DNA from: Methanobrevibacter sp.
Lineage (GTDB): Archaea; Methanobacteriota; Methanobacteria; Methanobacteriales; Methanobacteriaceae
Length of the DNA stretch: 64,000 nt
Direction of reading: 5' to 3'
NCBI GenBank assembly: GCA_017652345.1
Contig: JAGCBE010000439.1
Coordinates: 1 to 64,000 of the forward strand
Shown here: positions 17,952 to 27,266 of the stretch, piece after piece
Position numbering within the stretch: position 1 is the first letter of the stretch
Layout of the letters: every line of letters begins with the position of its first letter
Notes under the pieces: model-generated
What the model saw: only the letters and a program-made list of their open reading frames with translations
Database searches by the model: none
Told to the model about the DNA's origin: nothing
Translations under genes and position numbers: made by a program

Positions 17952-18860
17952 TTAAACCTCCTTTGTATAATTACAAATATAAACTTCATCTGAGTTGGCA
18001 TTCCCTCTTCCAAGACTAGCATAATTGTAATTTAAATGTATAACATTATATTTTTTAGACCAGTCAATTAAATGATGGTTAATGATTCCTTTATTTCTAA
18101 AAACATTTGATAAGCCCCATTTAATTCCTTTTTCATTTAGTCGGTCTAATAAAGCAAATAATTTTATATCATCATCAATAGTCCACCCACCAAAAGCCCT
18201 TTTCTCGTTATAAATAGCAGTTGTATTACTATATGGTGGATCTAAATAAATAAAATCTTCGCTTTCAAAATTCTCATTTTCTAAAATATCAAAAGCACTT
18301 TTATCACTAATAATTATATTTTTATTTTTAAGTGCTTCACACCATTCTTTGATAATTTCATAATGTTTATCACAATAACATTGATTCCCATAAGGCATAT
18401 TAAATTGGCTCTTTTGGTTAAATCTAATCAAATTGCTAAAACTATAAAATGTCAATGTATAGAGCATTAAGTAATCTTGTTGTGATTCATTGTAAGCTTT
18501 TCTAAATTTAATATAATTCTTATTATAATAGGCGCGTTGCTCTTTTACATTTGGATTGTTTTGCCTTATATCAGTTCCTTGCCTATTCAAATCATATTCT
18601 TCTATATATTGATTAATTCTCTCATTAATTTCTTCTGGTGTATATTTTAGAAATAATCTATATAAATTAACTATGTTTAAATTGATTTCATTGTAAATTG
18701 TTTTATTAGCCACTACATTTGTACTCACAACTCCACTACCACCAAAAACATCATAAAAAGTATTTATGTTTTCTGGAAATAGTGGAATGAGTTGTGGTAA
18801 AAGTTTAAATTTATTTCCCATATAAAAAATTGGGCTTCTAACTATCTTGATGGCTATCAT
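17952..18860 (-). CDS. dam: Dam-type DNA adenine-N6 methyltransferase
   Basis: 302 aa. D12 class: FYMGNKFKLLPQL at the N terminus, SAM motif DVFGGSGVVS, catalytic YLDPPYSNT, C-terminal ANSDEVYICNY. The usual length and motif order indicate an active orphan enzyme. Start overlaps the preceding gene by 23 nt. Confidence 0.92.
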   Translation of the reverse strand: MIAIKIVRSPIFYMGNKFKLLPQLIPLFPENINTFYDVFGGSGVVSTNVVANKTIYNEINLNIVNLYRLFLKYTPEEINERINQYIEEYDLNRQGTDIRQNNPNVKEQRAYYNKNYIKFRKAYNESQQDYLMLYTLTFYSFSNLIRFNQKSQFNMPYGNQCYCDKHYEIIKEWCEALKNKNIIISDKSAFDILENENFESEDFIYLDPPYSNTTAIYNEKRAFGGWTIDDDIKLFALLDRLNEKGIKWGLSNVFRNKGIINHHLIDWSKKYNVIHLNYNYASLGRGNANSDEVYICNYTKEV

Positions 18861-19137
18861 CTCCTATTTTTTCATAAAGTCCACATTGGCAATTATTAGC
18901 TTTTCTACAAGCCAAACACGCGCATTTAGTGGCTTCAATTTTTTTTAATGCACAAGGGCAATAGCCTTCATTTTCTCTTAATTTTTTAAGCATTAATTTA
19001 AAGGTGTCTGTATATGGAGTTAGTTCCATATTATGTAAATTAAAGTAACTACTTAAAAAAGCATACTTTGAAGGTATATACGCTTTAAAGTTATGCTTTC
19101 TACAAAATTTTAAATATTTAAGATATAATTTCCACAT
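18838..19137 (-). CDS. FTR-beta-like iron-sulfur protein
   Basis: 99 aa from MWKLYLKYL; SD AAGGAAG. The C-terminal part has YCPCALKK...CACLACR...CQCGLYE, the CPC/CxC/CQCG spacing of the ferredoxin-thioredoxin reductase catalytic subunit. Lies beside ribonucleotide reductase and glutaredoxin genes, so a role in thiol redox supply is likely. A longer frame up to 19191 exists but has no SD. Confidence 0.6.
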   Translation of the reverse strand: MWKLYLKYLKFCRKHNFKAYIPSKYAFLSSYFNLHNMELTPYTDTFKLMLKKLRENEGYCPCALKKIEATKCACLACRKANNCQCGLYEKIGDDSHQDS

Positions 19138-19359
19138 TTTTTTCACTTCCTTTATAAAATCAATGCGTGGGTTAGGATTTTCACCTAACATGAATGGCTT
19201 TTAGGTTCTTACTTGAAATTAACTTATGGGATATCTCCGCCACTACTTTGTAGTCTATTCAAGTTCAACTACTTTCATGCGCCATTCTGCACCTCACAGA
19301 GTCTACATTTTCCTCCACCACGCAATTAGAACGCTATATCAAGGGAAAACCGCTATTCG
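19138..19359 (-). ncRNA. Possible structured RNA between nrdG and the FTR-like gene
   Basis: 222 bp without a convincing gene in a genome where gaps are usually under 30 bp, and visibly less AT-rich than its surroundings. It contains the hairpin GTTAGG-TGAAAA-TCCTAAC (about 19172-19190) and short complementary pairs such as GACTAC/GTAGTG. One frame reads protein-like between three stops, so it could also be the decayed 3' end of a transposon gene such as tnpB with its guide RNA. Not identified. Confidence 0.35.
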
Positions 19360-19797
19360 TTATTTAATCTTATAAATTTTTTGATTTGAAGTCGCAAGTT
19401 TTACACCATACTGAATGTTATCTTCACATTTTAATTCTTCTATATACGCGCCACATTTGATATAGTCACATAACTCAACTATTTCTTCTGGCACTTCTTC
19501 AAGAGAATAATGTGTAAATAACATAATTGGCTTTGAATGGATTTGTTTTAGCAAATCTATTAAATCATCTAAATTATTATCTAATGGTTCACCACCATAA
19601 ATCCATATCCAATCTATTAGATCAGAAGCCTCTTTTATTTTATCTTTTATTTTAGGAAGAAATTCTTTATAGTTCTCACCTAAATCAAAGTTCCAAGTTT
19701 CAGGGGAATGGCAACCTTTACAATAGCCATGACACCCTGAAACCGCTATTTCAAAACTCTTATATTTTAGAGTGTATTGTGTAGAAATTATCTTCAT
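19360..19797 (-). CDS. nrdG: Anaerobic ribonucleotide reductase activating protein
   Basis: 145 aa. Radical SAM motif CHGYCKGCHSPETW (CxxxCxxC) and IYGGEPL. Generates the glycyl radical on NrdD. ATG overlaps the nrdD stop (GTATGA). Confidence 0.93.
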   Translation of the reverse strand: MKIISTQYTLKYKSFEIAVSGCHGYCKGCHSPETWNFDLGENYKEFLPKIKDKIKEASDLIDWIWIYGGEPLDNNLDDLIDLLKQIHSKPIMLFTHYSLEEVPEEIVELCDYIKCGAYIEELKCEDNIQYGVKLATSNQKIYKIK

Positions 19798-21692
19798 ACT
19801 TTATAAAATACCCTATTAGGATAATCTATCTTTCTTCGTGTAGGATGCCAGTTTTTAGTATTTGTTAAAAAGCCAACAACTCTGGTATAGTTGTTTATAA
19901 TTGGTTTTCCACAAATAGTACAATTAGAATTTTTTCCAACTGTCAAATGACCTTCTTCACATTCTTGTAGATTATAATTTATAGCCCAATACACTACACC
20001 TTGTTTGGCACAATATTTAATAAGGTCAACTATTTTAGCTTCATCCTCTATCATGGTTTCAACATTAATATGACAAATAGCACCACCAGTAAATTTTTTA
20101 TCAAAAATTCCTTGTAATTTAATTCTATCTAGCACATCAGCATTAACCGTTAGAGGTATGAATTGGTTAGAGTATAGTTCATATTCCTTATTATATTTTA
20201 ATAATCTATCTTTATCTGCTAACTTAACCGAAACAGATTCACCAGGAATTTGTTCACAATTATGAGGCGCATTATATTGTTTTGAATATCTTTCGTTTTC
20301 GGTATTAATTGTATCAATAATTTTGATTCCTAATTCTTGACCTTTTTCTTCTAAGATATTTTCGCCTAAGATTTCGATAGCCTCATTAAAACCATTTATA
20401 CCAACCGTGCTATATTGTTTGCTAATATCCATAAAACCAAGCTCATATAATGGATGATGTTTTCCTATTCTACGTTCAACGATTTTACGTTTAGCATTAT
20501 TAACTTGAGAACATACTTTAACAAGTTCTTTTAAGTCCTCAATAAATCTATCTATGTTATTTTTACTCTTAAATGCAATTCTAGGAAGATTAATAGTGCA
20601 TACTCCAAGCGAACCAATTTTAGTTGATCCAGCGCCGAAAGAATTGAAATACTCACTAGATCTATCACTTCTCAAGCGGCAACACGAGCTCAATGTAGAA
20701 CTACTTCCACAATAAATATTTATATTGCCAAAATCTTTATTATAATGTGCTATCATTTTAGCGAACTCTTCATCTTTAATATTGTTTTCTTCATCAATAC
20801 TAAAACAAGCAGTTAAAACTGGAAATGTAATAGGAGTTCTTTTTAATTCTTCACACATTATGCTTAAAAACATTTCTTGAAGCTTTTTCACTATATCAAG
20901 ATTCAACAATGAACCATCTTCAAAAATGTAACTTTTAACCAAATCATTTAAGAAGTAATCATCGTAAATAGAAAGGTTTGTGAAACAGCTTTGATTTGCC
21001 CTAGTTGGTTGGTTAATTGTATAAATAAAAGACTTTAAGTTTTCTTCAACATATTTCCAACAATCTTTTTCACTTTCAAAATTAAAATGTGCATCTTGTT
21101 TGGTTTGCAACAGCTTTTCCACATAATAACTCATCACTAATAAAAAATCTGCTAGTCCAGTTGCACCAAGAGTAGAATTTGCTGCAATGATAGTAAATTG
21201 TTCTACTTGTGACTTAAAAGAGTAGAGATATTTAGGTTTTACCGATTTTATTTTCTTTATCATTGGTAATCCTTTTGTCATAATGTCATATGTTGAATAA
21301 TTAAAGCAGTAAGGCATACCAGAAGCAATACCATGTACATCATTAATATAAATGTCACCAGCAACCTGCTTTTCTATAATTTCATCTGCCGTTACTCTAT
21401 CATAAAGTCTTTTTATTTCTTTCCATAACATATAATAAGAGTTTAATTTCATAAATGGTTTTGGTAATTCATGATTATAACTAATGACAGTCTTGTCATC
21501 AACATTTGCATTAGCATCTATTGATACATCAGCGACACAACTAGTATTTTCACTAAAGAAGTCATTAGTAAAATTCATCATATCCATTTGTTTACCAGTT
21601 CCATCAATATCAAATAATTTTTCTGGATACTTTGATTTCAAGTGCATCCATAAATCATCAAAATCTTGATCATAGCTTACTGGAATATACAT
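19794..21692 (-). CDS. nrdD: Anaerobic (class III) ribonucleoside-triphosphate reductase
   Basis: 632 aa. Oxygen-sensitive enzyme that makes dNTPs. C-terminal zinc site (CEEGHLTVGKNSNCTICGKP) and glycyl-radical loop TRVVGFLTN, where Gly carries the radical. NCEQIPGES and a substrate-region CxxR/S pattern are also present. Lacks a long ATP-cone extension, so it is slightly shorter than E. coli NrdD. Forms a unit with nrdG and glutaredoxin. Confidence 0.94.
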   Translation of the reverse strand: MYIPVSYDQDFDDLWMHLKSKYPEKLFDIDGTGKQMDMMNFTNDFFSENTSCVADVSIDANANVDDKTVISYNHELPKPFMKLNSYYMLWKEIKRLYDRVTADEIIEKQVAGDIYINDVHGIASGMPYCFNYSTYDIMTKGLPMIKKIKSVKPKYLYSFKSQVEQFTIIAANSTLGATGLADFLLVMSYYVEKLLQTKQDAHFNFESEKDCWKYVEENLKSFIYTINQPTRANQSCFTNLSIYDDYFLNDLVKSYIFEDGSLLNLDIVKKLQEMFLSIMCEELKRTPITFPVLTACFSIDEENNIKDEEFAKMIAHYNKDFGNINIYCGSSSTLSSCCRLRSDRSSEYFNSFGAGSTKIGSLGVCTINLPRIAFKSKNNIDRFIEDLKELVKVCSQVNNAKRKIVERRIGKHHPLYELGFMDISKQYSTVGINGFNEAIEILGENILEEKGQELGIKIIDTINTENERYSKQYNAPHNCEQIPGESVSVKLADKDRLLKYNKEYELYSNQFIPLTVNADVLDRIKLQGIFDKKFTGGAICHINVETMIEDEAKIVDLIKYCAKQGVVYWAINYNLQECEEGHLTVGKNSNCTICGKPIINNYTRVVGFLTNTKNWHPTRRKIDYPNRVFYKV

Positions 21693-21910
21693 TATTTTTC
21701 CTCCTTCGCATAATTCATAATTTCAATAGAAGAAGGTAATAAAGTACCATCTTCTAAAACTGCAAAAGGAACAGAATCAATATTATTCTCATCAGCCACT
21801 TTCTCAATTTCTTCTTGATTTGTAATTTCTTCAAATTCAATATTTTTTTCTGTTAAAACGCGAATAACCGCATTACAAACAGGACAATGAGTTGAATATA
21901 ATTTTAGCAT
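21692..21910 (-). CDS. Glutaredoxin / NrdH-like protein
   Basis: 72 aa, thioredoxin fold. CPVC redox site at residues 9-12 and cis-Pro region SVPF. Start/stop overlap with nrdD. Probably supplies electrons or keeps reductase thiols reduced. Confidence 0.85.
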   Translation of the reverse strand: MLKLYSTHCPVCNAVIRVLTEKNIEFEEITNQEEIEKVADENNIDSVPFAVLEDGTLLPSSIEIMNYAKEEK

Positions 21911-21927
21911 TTTATCACACTTTCTTT

Positions 21928-22644
21928 TTAATTATAGTCGCAATTATTACGATAGTCGCATAAATATCCACAGTAAAATTTATCGTTAATATTCGGCTCA
22001 AAGTCTATACAAGCTTCTATCTTCTGTATAGTTTCTAACGCCCAATTTATAGCCTCATCATAGTCATCCTTTTGGAAAAATATTTTCTCCTGGTAATCAT
22101 CTTTAAAATGATTAAACCATATTTGGGTTGGAAACTTGCCATACTTATCATAAATAGCTTTAGAATACAAATATAATTGTCGAGCCTTGGCTTTGAGAGC
22201 CTTTTTTGTAAATTTAGAACTTGATTTATGGTCAATAATAATGATATTACCCTCACTATCTCTACAAATTAAGTCTATAACTCCAACAAAAGTGTCATTT
22301 CCAAGTGAGGTTTCAAATTCAAATTCGGATTGCAAGGGTTCAAGTTCCCAAAATCCTTTGAAGTTTGAAAAGAAACCAACCCCTTTATCGAAATAAGTTT
22401 GTGTCAAGTCACGCCCAAACATCAATATTGGTTCTTGAATAAACAACTCAAAGCCACTTTTAAACTCTTCAACTAAAGATTCTTTTTCTAGTTCTCCCTT
22501 GGCATAGCGTTCTAATATTGAATGAACTAATATACCATATTCTGCAAAAACATTGTTGTCGCCTTTTTCTTTTTTAAAATAGTAACGATAAAAAGCATAG
22601 GGGCAATCATAAAATTGTGTTAATTTTGAAAAAGAATATTGCAT
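21928..22644 (-). CDS. PD-(D/E)XK nuclease, RecB/Cas4 type
   Basis: 238 aa. Core: GILVHSILERY, GVIDLICRDSEGNIIIIDHKS (D...DxK) and the QLYLYS helix; C-terminal FYCGYLCDYRNNC with an upstream Cys (YDCPYAF) could hold an iron-sulfur cluster as in AddB/Cas4. First gene of the set nuclease-SSB-ERF; probably processes DNA ends for recombination. Confidence 0.85.
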   Translation of the reverse strand: MQYSFSKLTQFYDCPYAFYRYYFKKEKGDNNVFAEYGILVHSILERYAKGELEKESLVEEFKSGFELFIQEPILMFGRDLTQTYFDKGVGFFSNFKGFWELEPLQSEFEFETSLGNDTFVGVIDLICRDSEGNIIIIDHKSSSKFTKKALKAKARQLYLYSKAIYDKYGKFPTQIWFNHFKDDYQEKIFFQKDDYDEAINWALETIQKIEACIDFEPNINDKFYCGYLCDYRNNCDYN

Positions 22645-22657
22645 TATTTATTCCTTT

Positions 22658-23008
22658 CTAAAAAGGAAGATCATCTGGGTTGTCTGATGTGTTTGAGCTT
22701 TGTGAATTATTTGGCTCAAAATCAAAAATTGTAACCGATAAATAATTTTGTGGTTTGTCTTGTCCTTCTTTTTTATAACTTGTATTCTCTATATTTAAGT
22801 CACCAGCATGAACAATTATTCTATCTTTTTCCTTTAATGTTTTAGCCTTTTCTTGTGCATTTCCTACAAATCTAACATTCCAATATGAATTAATATATTC
22901 TCCAGTTTGTTTGTTCTTTCTCGAAGTAGTTGCACTTCCAGAATATCTTCCATCTTTTTCTGTAATTTTCCAAATTGTAATATAATTATCTCTTCCTGTA
23001 TTTAACAT
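22658..23008 (-). CDS. ssb: Single-stranded DNA-binding protein
   Basis: 116 aa OB-fold protein with an SSB-like disordered tail ending in DDLPF, the acidic tip used to recruit partner proteins. SYWNVRFVGNAQEKAKTL and VHAGDLNIENTSY fit the SSB core. Between nuclease and annealing protein. Confidence 0.82.
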   Translation of the reverse strand: MLNTGRDNYITIWKITEKDGRYSGSATTSRKNKQTGEYINSYWNVRFVGNAQEKAKTLKEKDRIIVHAGDLNIENTSYKKEGQDKPQNYLSVTIFDFEPNNSQSSNTSDNPDDLPF

Positions 23009-23010
23009 TA

Positions 23011-23775
23011 TTATTCTCCTTTATAAAACTTTTTTTCTAAATTATCTATAATTTTTTGAGCTTCTTCAATGGTCTTACATCCATCATATTTAGCGGAAGG
23101 AACTCCATTGTCTGTATAAACTTCTTTAATAGCAGCCGCTATTTGTATATTTTCTATATTTTGTTCTCTAAGTGTAGTAACCATCGCCTTAATTTCTGAA
23201 ATTTTTTCTTGTAATTCTTGATTATCCGATTTTGGTTTTTTTGTCTTATCTTCTAATTTACCATTATCTAAATCAAGCTTATTATCACTAATATTTAGTG
23301 CTTCCATATAAAGATAACGCTTTGCATAAGTCCTTGCGCCTCCAATATTTTGCATTTTGTTAGCGCCTTTAATATCTGCGGAAATTATTGGAATTTTGTA
23401 GGTCAATTTGATATCTGGATTTAAGATATCTGTAAGAACTAAAAAAGCAATTTCTCTATATTCATGCTTTGTAGTTTTGATATAAATAGGCGAAACATTT
23501 GGCTCACACTTTGTTGTTTCTTCAACTTCTAATGGATAATCAACAAAATCGGTATAGAAATGTGGGAAGATTTTATATTTCAAAAACAAAGGATTTACTT
23601 TGCTATTTATTGCCTCTGGTTGAAAATAATTATAGTTTGCGAATTTATTAACTCCTTTTTTTTCTATACGAATTTCATTTATTACAATATTCATTCTTTC
23701 CATTAGATTTAGTTTACTAATATCCTCTACTTCTATGTTTTCTTGTATGTTTTCTTGTTCTTTTTCTTTACTCAC
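23011..23775 (-). CDS. erf: ERF-family single-strand annealing protein
   Basis: 254 aa. ERF landmarks: LMERMNIVINEI..KKGVNKFANYNYFQPEAI and GGARTYAKRYLYMEAL (GxxxTYxxRY). C-terminal coiled region. Anneals complementary strands during phage recombination; 2 bp before ssb. Confidence 0.85.
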   Translation of the reverse strand: MSKEKEQENIQENIEVEDISKLNLMERMNIVINEIRIEKKGVNKFANYNYFQPEAINSKVNPLFLKYKIFPHFYTDFVDYPLEVEETTKCEPNVSPIYIKTTKHEYREIAFLVLTDILNPDIKLTYKIPIISADIKGANKMQNIGGARTYAKRYLYMEALNISDNKLDLDNGKLEDKTKKPKSDNQELQEKISEIKAMVTTLREQNIENIQIAAAIKEVYTDNGVPSAKYDGCKTIEEAQKIIDNLEKKFYKGE

Positions 23776-23792
23776 TCTATATCACCACCTTC

Positions 23793-24641
23793 CTAAAATG
23801 AAACACCAGAACAAAGAACTTGTTGTTTTCTAATCTCATCTACTTTTTGAACATAGTGCAATGTCATTTGAATAGAAGAATGTCCAAGTGTTTCTTGTAT
23901 TGTTTTTATATCTGAGCCATTAGAATATTGAATTGTAGCAAAACTATCTCTTAATCTATGTGCGGAGATATGTTTATTAATATTTGTCTTTCCCAATATT
24001 GAATCTAAATCTCTATCAATGTTGACAAGAGTTAAAGGATTTCCAGATTTATTAACAAAAACAAAATCACTATTTCCTTTTCTTTCATTTCTTACATACT
24101 CATTAATTGCATTTAAAACAGAAGGATGTGTAGGAATTTTTCTTGCTTTATTTCCTTTTCCATGATTAATATATATCCAATCAGAAGAAATGTCACTAAA
24201 CTTTAGCGCGCCCAATTCACTTGCACGCATACCAGTATTGACCAAAGTAATAAACATAGCTTTCTTTCTCAATGGATTTCTACTTTCATTTTTACAAGAA
24301 TTTGCAACTTCGAGTGCCTCTTCCATTGTGAGATAGGTCATATCTCTTACTTCTGCTTTTGGCATTTTGAAACTTTTTGTAATATCTTCTTTAATAATAC
24401 TTTGCTCGTATAAAAATCTAAAATAAGATAATATTGCAGACATATAAGTTCTTTTTGAGTTTATCTTTAACTTATCAAAAAAGGTTGTATAATAATCTAA
24501 CAAATCATTATATGTTATTTCTTTAACATCTTTTTTATAATGATCAAGAAATTTTGTTATATTATTTCTATAATCTTTTTCTGTCTTTTCACTACCTTTA
24601 ACCCTTATTTGTTTTAAAAACAATTCTAAATAATTTTCCAT
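23793..24641 (-). CDS. Tyrosine recombinase (XerC/D-like)
   Basis: 282 aa. N-terminal SAM-like core-binding domain (EKDYRNNITKFLDHYKK), catalytic domain with NTGMRASELGAL (Arg I), HGKGNKARKIP, HRLRDSFAT (HxxR) and LGHSSIQMTLHYV (H and Tyr). All key residues present. May act as integrase or dimer resolvase. Own promoter 28 bp upstream; no att site recognised. Confidence 0.9.
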   Translation of the reverse strand: MENYLELFLKQIRVKGSEKTEKDYRNNITKFLDHYKKDVKEITYNDLLDYYTTFFDKLKINSKRTYMSAILSYFRFLYEQSIIKEDITKSFKMPKAEVRDMTYLTMEEALEVANSCKNESRNPLRKKAMFITLVNTGMRASELGALKFSDISSDWIYINHGKGNKARKIPTHPSVLNAINEYVRNERKGNSDFVFVNKSGNPLTLVNIDRDLDSILGKTNINKHISAHRLRDSFATIQYSNGSDIKTIQETLGHSSIQMTLHYVQKVDEIRKQQVLCSGVSF

Positions 24642-24668
24642 ATTATTTCCTCCTTTTGTTATATAAGG

Positions 24669-24697
24669 ATTATATCATAATATGTCAAAAATGTCAA
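24669..24697 (-). promoter_or_regulatory. Sigma-A-type promoter
   Basis: -35 TTGACA (24692-24697), 17 nt, -10 TATAAT (24669-24674); drives the recombinase and the erf-ssb-nuclease set. Confidence 0.8.
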
Positions 24698-25314
24698 CAT
24701 TTTTTTTGTAAAAAATCAAGATATTTTTCCCACAACTTATTTTCATATATAATGCCATAATAGCTCATTTTACTATTTTTAATTTGTTTTGTATTCATAT
24801 TTAAATTATTCAAAATAAATTGTCTAGTCAAATCCGCCCACTTATAGCCTCCTTTTTGACCGACTTCTTGTTGTAACAAATTAACTTTTTTAAGTTGTGA
24901 TTTTGGTATTTTAACCATTTTAGGCAAGTTTTTAGTGTCAAATGGCTCTATTTTAGCACCATAATAACTTGGATTAATGTAGGGAACAAATATTTCAAGG
25001 TCTTTATCTTTGATATAAATTAAGATTTCCTCATCTGTTTCAACTTTTTTTTGAATCATTTTCTTAAAATTAGGAATATCATTTTCCATTTTTCTTAGGA
25101 TATCTAAACCTTTTCTAACACTTTCTATATCTATTATTAAAATATCTTTATCATAGTATAGAATTTTTCCATATTTTCTTTGCAAAGGAATATAAAAATC
25201 ATTAAATTCTTTTGAATAATTTCCATATTCATCTCTAATCCAGTCATTAGTTTGTCTATCATATTCTGCCATAACTCTATATTTACCTACATATTTTTCT
25301 AAAAAATTACTCAT
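24694..25314 (-). CDS. Conserved hypothetical protein
   Basis: 206 aa from MSNFLEKYVGKYRVM; ATGAG overlaps the end of the preceding gene. KYRVMAEYDRQTNDWIRDE looks like a conserved phage start. Basic C terminus. Function unknown. Confidence 0.55.
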   Translation of the reverse strand: MSNFLEKYVGKYRVMAEYDRQTNDWIRDEYGNYSKEFNDFYIPLQRKYGKILYYDKDILIIDIESVRKGLDILRKMENDIPNFKKMIQKKVETDEEILIYIKDKDLEIFVPYINPSYYGAKIEPFDTKNLPKMVKIPKSQLKKVNLLQQEVGQKGGYKWADLTRQFILNNLNMNTKQIKNSKMSYYGIIYENKLWEKYLDFLQKKC

Positions 25315-25564
25315 TTTTAGCTTCCTCGGCTTCTTTTTTTGCTTTCTCAAGTTGTTCTTTTCTAGCTTGTGCAATAATATTTTGTTGTTCTATTTGTGCA
25401 AGGCTAGTAGTTACACCAGACAAAGCATTAAGAAGAATATTATATTCTTCAATAGTTTTCCATTCACGATTTTGTAGCATTTTTACAAGTATGTCATGTT
25501 CAATTGTAAACTGAGATAAAGTAATGTCTAAATAATCTTGTAAAACAAAAGCTTGTTTTTCCAT
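25307..25564 (-). CDS. Small coiled-coil protein
   Basis: 85 aa from MEKQAFVLQDYLD; SD AGAGGTGAT. C-terminal Ala/Lys/Glu-rich coiled coil. An open frame continues upstream for 64 codons but covers a strongly structured stretch, so I chose the SD-linked ATG. Confidence 0.5.
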   Translation of the reverse strand: MEKQAFVLQDYLDITLSQFTIEHDILVKMLQNREWKTIEEYNILLNALSGVTTSLAQIEQQNIIAQARKEQLEKAKKEAEEAKNE

Positions 25565-25925
25565 CATATCACCTCTTTTCTTATAAAGTCGGAAGGCATA
25601 TATAAGCCCATGACTGCAAATATATGCCGACCATATTAAACGCTGCTTTAAGTCATGATAGGGTTTACCAGTAGCTTTCCCCACAGGAACGAAAAGTCCA
25701 CTTAAAAGTTTCCTATTTACTTGAACTTTTTTGCACACATATTTTAACAAAAGCAAATGTCATGTTTTTGTTTAGGTGTCACCCCAAATTATATTCAAAA
25801 TCTCCATTAACAAAACACAATATGAGAAGAAACGCATACATATTATCTAAGACATTATTAGATAATAAAATAAAAAACGAGATAACCACAATAAAATTGT
25901 GTGTGTGCCAATTCCAACCTCTGGA
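25565..25925 (-). ncRNA. Non-coding stretch with structured leader
   Basis: About 360 bp. Nearest the downstream gene the RNA can form a long hairpin: GTCGGCATATA (around 25632) with TATATATGCCTTCCGAC (around 25590). The loop contains AGTCATG, complementary to CATGACT at about 25653, so a pseudoknot is possible. Upstream lie TTATCTAA/TTAGATAA and CACAAT/ATTGTG hairpins. Could be a leader controlling the gene at 25564 or an independent RNA; no known family recognised. Confidence 0.35.
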
Positions 25926-26420
25926 CTACAAGCCCCATTGAAGTGCGGCTTGAGCAAAAACATCTTTGTCTGGAATTACTAGCCCCATTGATTCACATTC
26001 GCTTATAATTCCTTGCATATAATCATAAAATTCTTTTGTAGTATAAGAAGAGCTTCCTAGAAAAATTTGAATTTGAACTCCCTTTTGACCATTAATTATT
26101 ATTTCACCTAAAATTCTACCATGTCCGAGTGAGTTTAAAACACACTCAGCTTTTTCTGGTTTAACAACAATATATGTGGCAACTCCATATTTTCTTAACA
26201 TTTGATCGTATATATCATCTCTAGATGCATTTAACTTATGAGCAATTCTATCAATTAAAACCCATGATAAAGAATTAGCATCTTTTCCTCTAAGCTTGGT
26301 TGGTTTTTCTATCGTAACATAAGACATTAAACATTCATCATTAAGATTTTCTTCAAATTCAACCATAGCGGAATTTCCATTGTATTTAATTATTTTTCCT
26401 TTGACCTTCTTTTTACCCAC
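25926..26420 (-). CDS. Conserved phage recombination-region protein
   Basis: 164 aa. RGKDANSLSWVLIDRIAHKL..DDIYDQMLRKYG resembles a protein often found near recombination genes in Firmicutes phages (NinB-like position). Basic N terminus (GKKKVKGKIIKYNG). Biochemical role not established. Confidence 0.55.
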   Translation of the reverse strand: MGKKKVKGKIIKYNGNSAMVEFEENLNDECLMSYVTIEKPTKLRGKDANSLSWVLIDRIAHKLNASRDDIYDQMLRKYGVATYIVVKPEKAECVLNSLGHGRILGEIIINGQKGVQIQIFLGSSSYTTKEFYDYMQGIISECESMGLVIPDKDVFAQAALQWGL

Positions 26421-26728
26421 TAATTTTCATCTTCCTCACTATCTAACATATAGTCATAATCTACATCCATAACACCATGTTCAGCGGCATCTTTTCCCCA
26501 AGGGGTTTCAATTCCCATTTTAAAGCCATCTTTTGTAAGTTTGTCTAATGCTATTTTTTTAAAGTATTGTTTAATCATAAACCTTACATTTTTCTTTTGG
26601 GCAGAAATTTCCCATAGCCCATTATCTGCAATATAATTTGTCATTTCATTAATCATTTGATATAAAAGGGCATTATCTTGTGCTAATTTGACCACATATC
26701 TAACCGCGTTTCCACCAACTTTTCTCAT
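26420..26728 (-). CDS. Hypothetical protein
   Basis: 102 aa, helical N-terminal half, acidic end (DSEEDEN). ATG overlaps the next gene by 1 nt. Directly behind a promoter. Unknown. Confidence 0.5.
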   Translation of the reverse strand: MRKVGGNAVRYVVKLAQDNALLYQMINEMTNYIADNGLWEISAQKKNVRFMIKQYFKKIALDKLTKDGFKMGIETPWGKDAAEHGVMDVDYDYMLDSEEDEN

Positions 26729-26749
26729 TTATCATCACATCCTATAAAT

Positions 26750-26778
26750 ATAATATCAAATTAGTCAAAATTTGTCAA
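26750..26778 (-). promoter_or_regulatory. Sigma-A-type promoter
   Basis: -35 TTGACA (26773-26778), 17 nt, -10 TATTAT (26750-26755), just after the dUTPase stop. Confidence 0.75.
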
Positions 26779-26792
26779 GCATTTTATTAAAA

Positions 26793-27249
26793 TTATTTTC
26801 CAGTGCTTCCAAATCCTCCTTTTCTTTTTTGTTTTGTTTTATCGTTACTACTAATGTAGTACTTTTGAAAGATTCCGTTGACCAAGTTTTTCTCCTTTTG
26901 TTATTCCAATTGGCTCTGCACTTAAATTATAAAATGCAAAAAATATTTCGCCTTCATTATCTTCATTATTATAATAGTCGCTATCTATTATGCCAATGCT
27001 ATTTGGAATAACTAGCTTTTTCTTTTTAGGATTTGAACTCCTATTAACGAGCATTAAAAACTCACCCTTTGGCATTTTTGCTTTTACACCAGTTGCAACT
27101 AAAACTGGATTATCACCTAGTTTATAAGGTGGAATAAATGTATCTTCTATTGCAAAAAAATCATAGCCTGCACTATATTTAGTTGCTCTTTCTGGTAATT
27201 GAATCTCTTCCTTTATTCTTGAAACTTTTTCAAAAAATCTTCTACTCAT
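26793..27249 (-). CDS. dut: dUTPase, +1 shift at CGG
   Basis: About 151 aa after shift. Trimeric dUTPase motifs: YSAGYDFFA, LVNRSS, IGIIDSDYY. Frame zero reads GQ-CGG at 26877-26875 and stops eight codons later, losing the essential C-terminal motif. Skipping C gives GQ-GIFQKYYISS and then KRKGGFGSTGK, the canonical motif V, ending at 26793. Removes dUTP and supplies dUMP. Confidence 0.9.
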
Positions 27250-27266
27250 AATTAAATCTTCCTTTC

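Noticed and set aside
23793..24641. Attachment site or prophage boundary near the recombinase
   Set aside because: No tRNA gene, host-like genes or matching direct repeats seen.
25565..25756. N-terminal extension of the gene at 25307
   Set aside because: Overlaps strongly paired sequence and lacks SD; the internal ATG has AGAGGTGAT.
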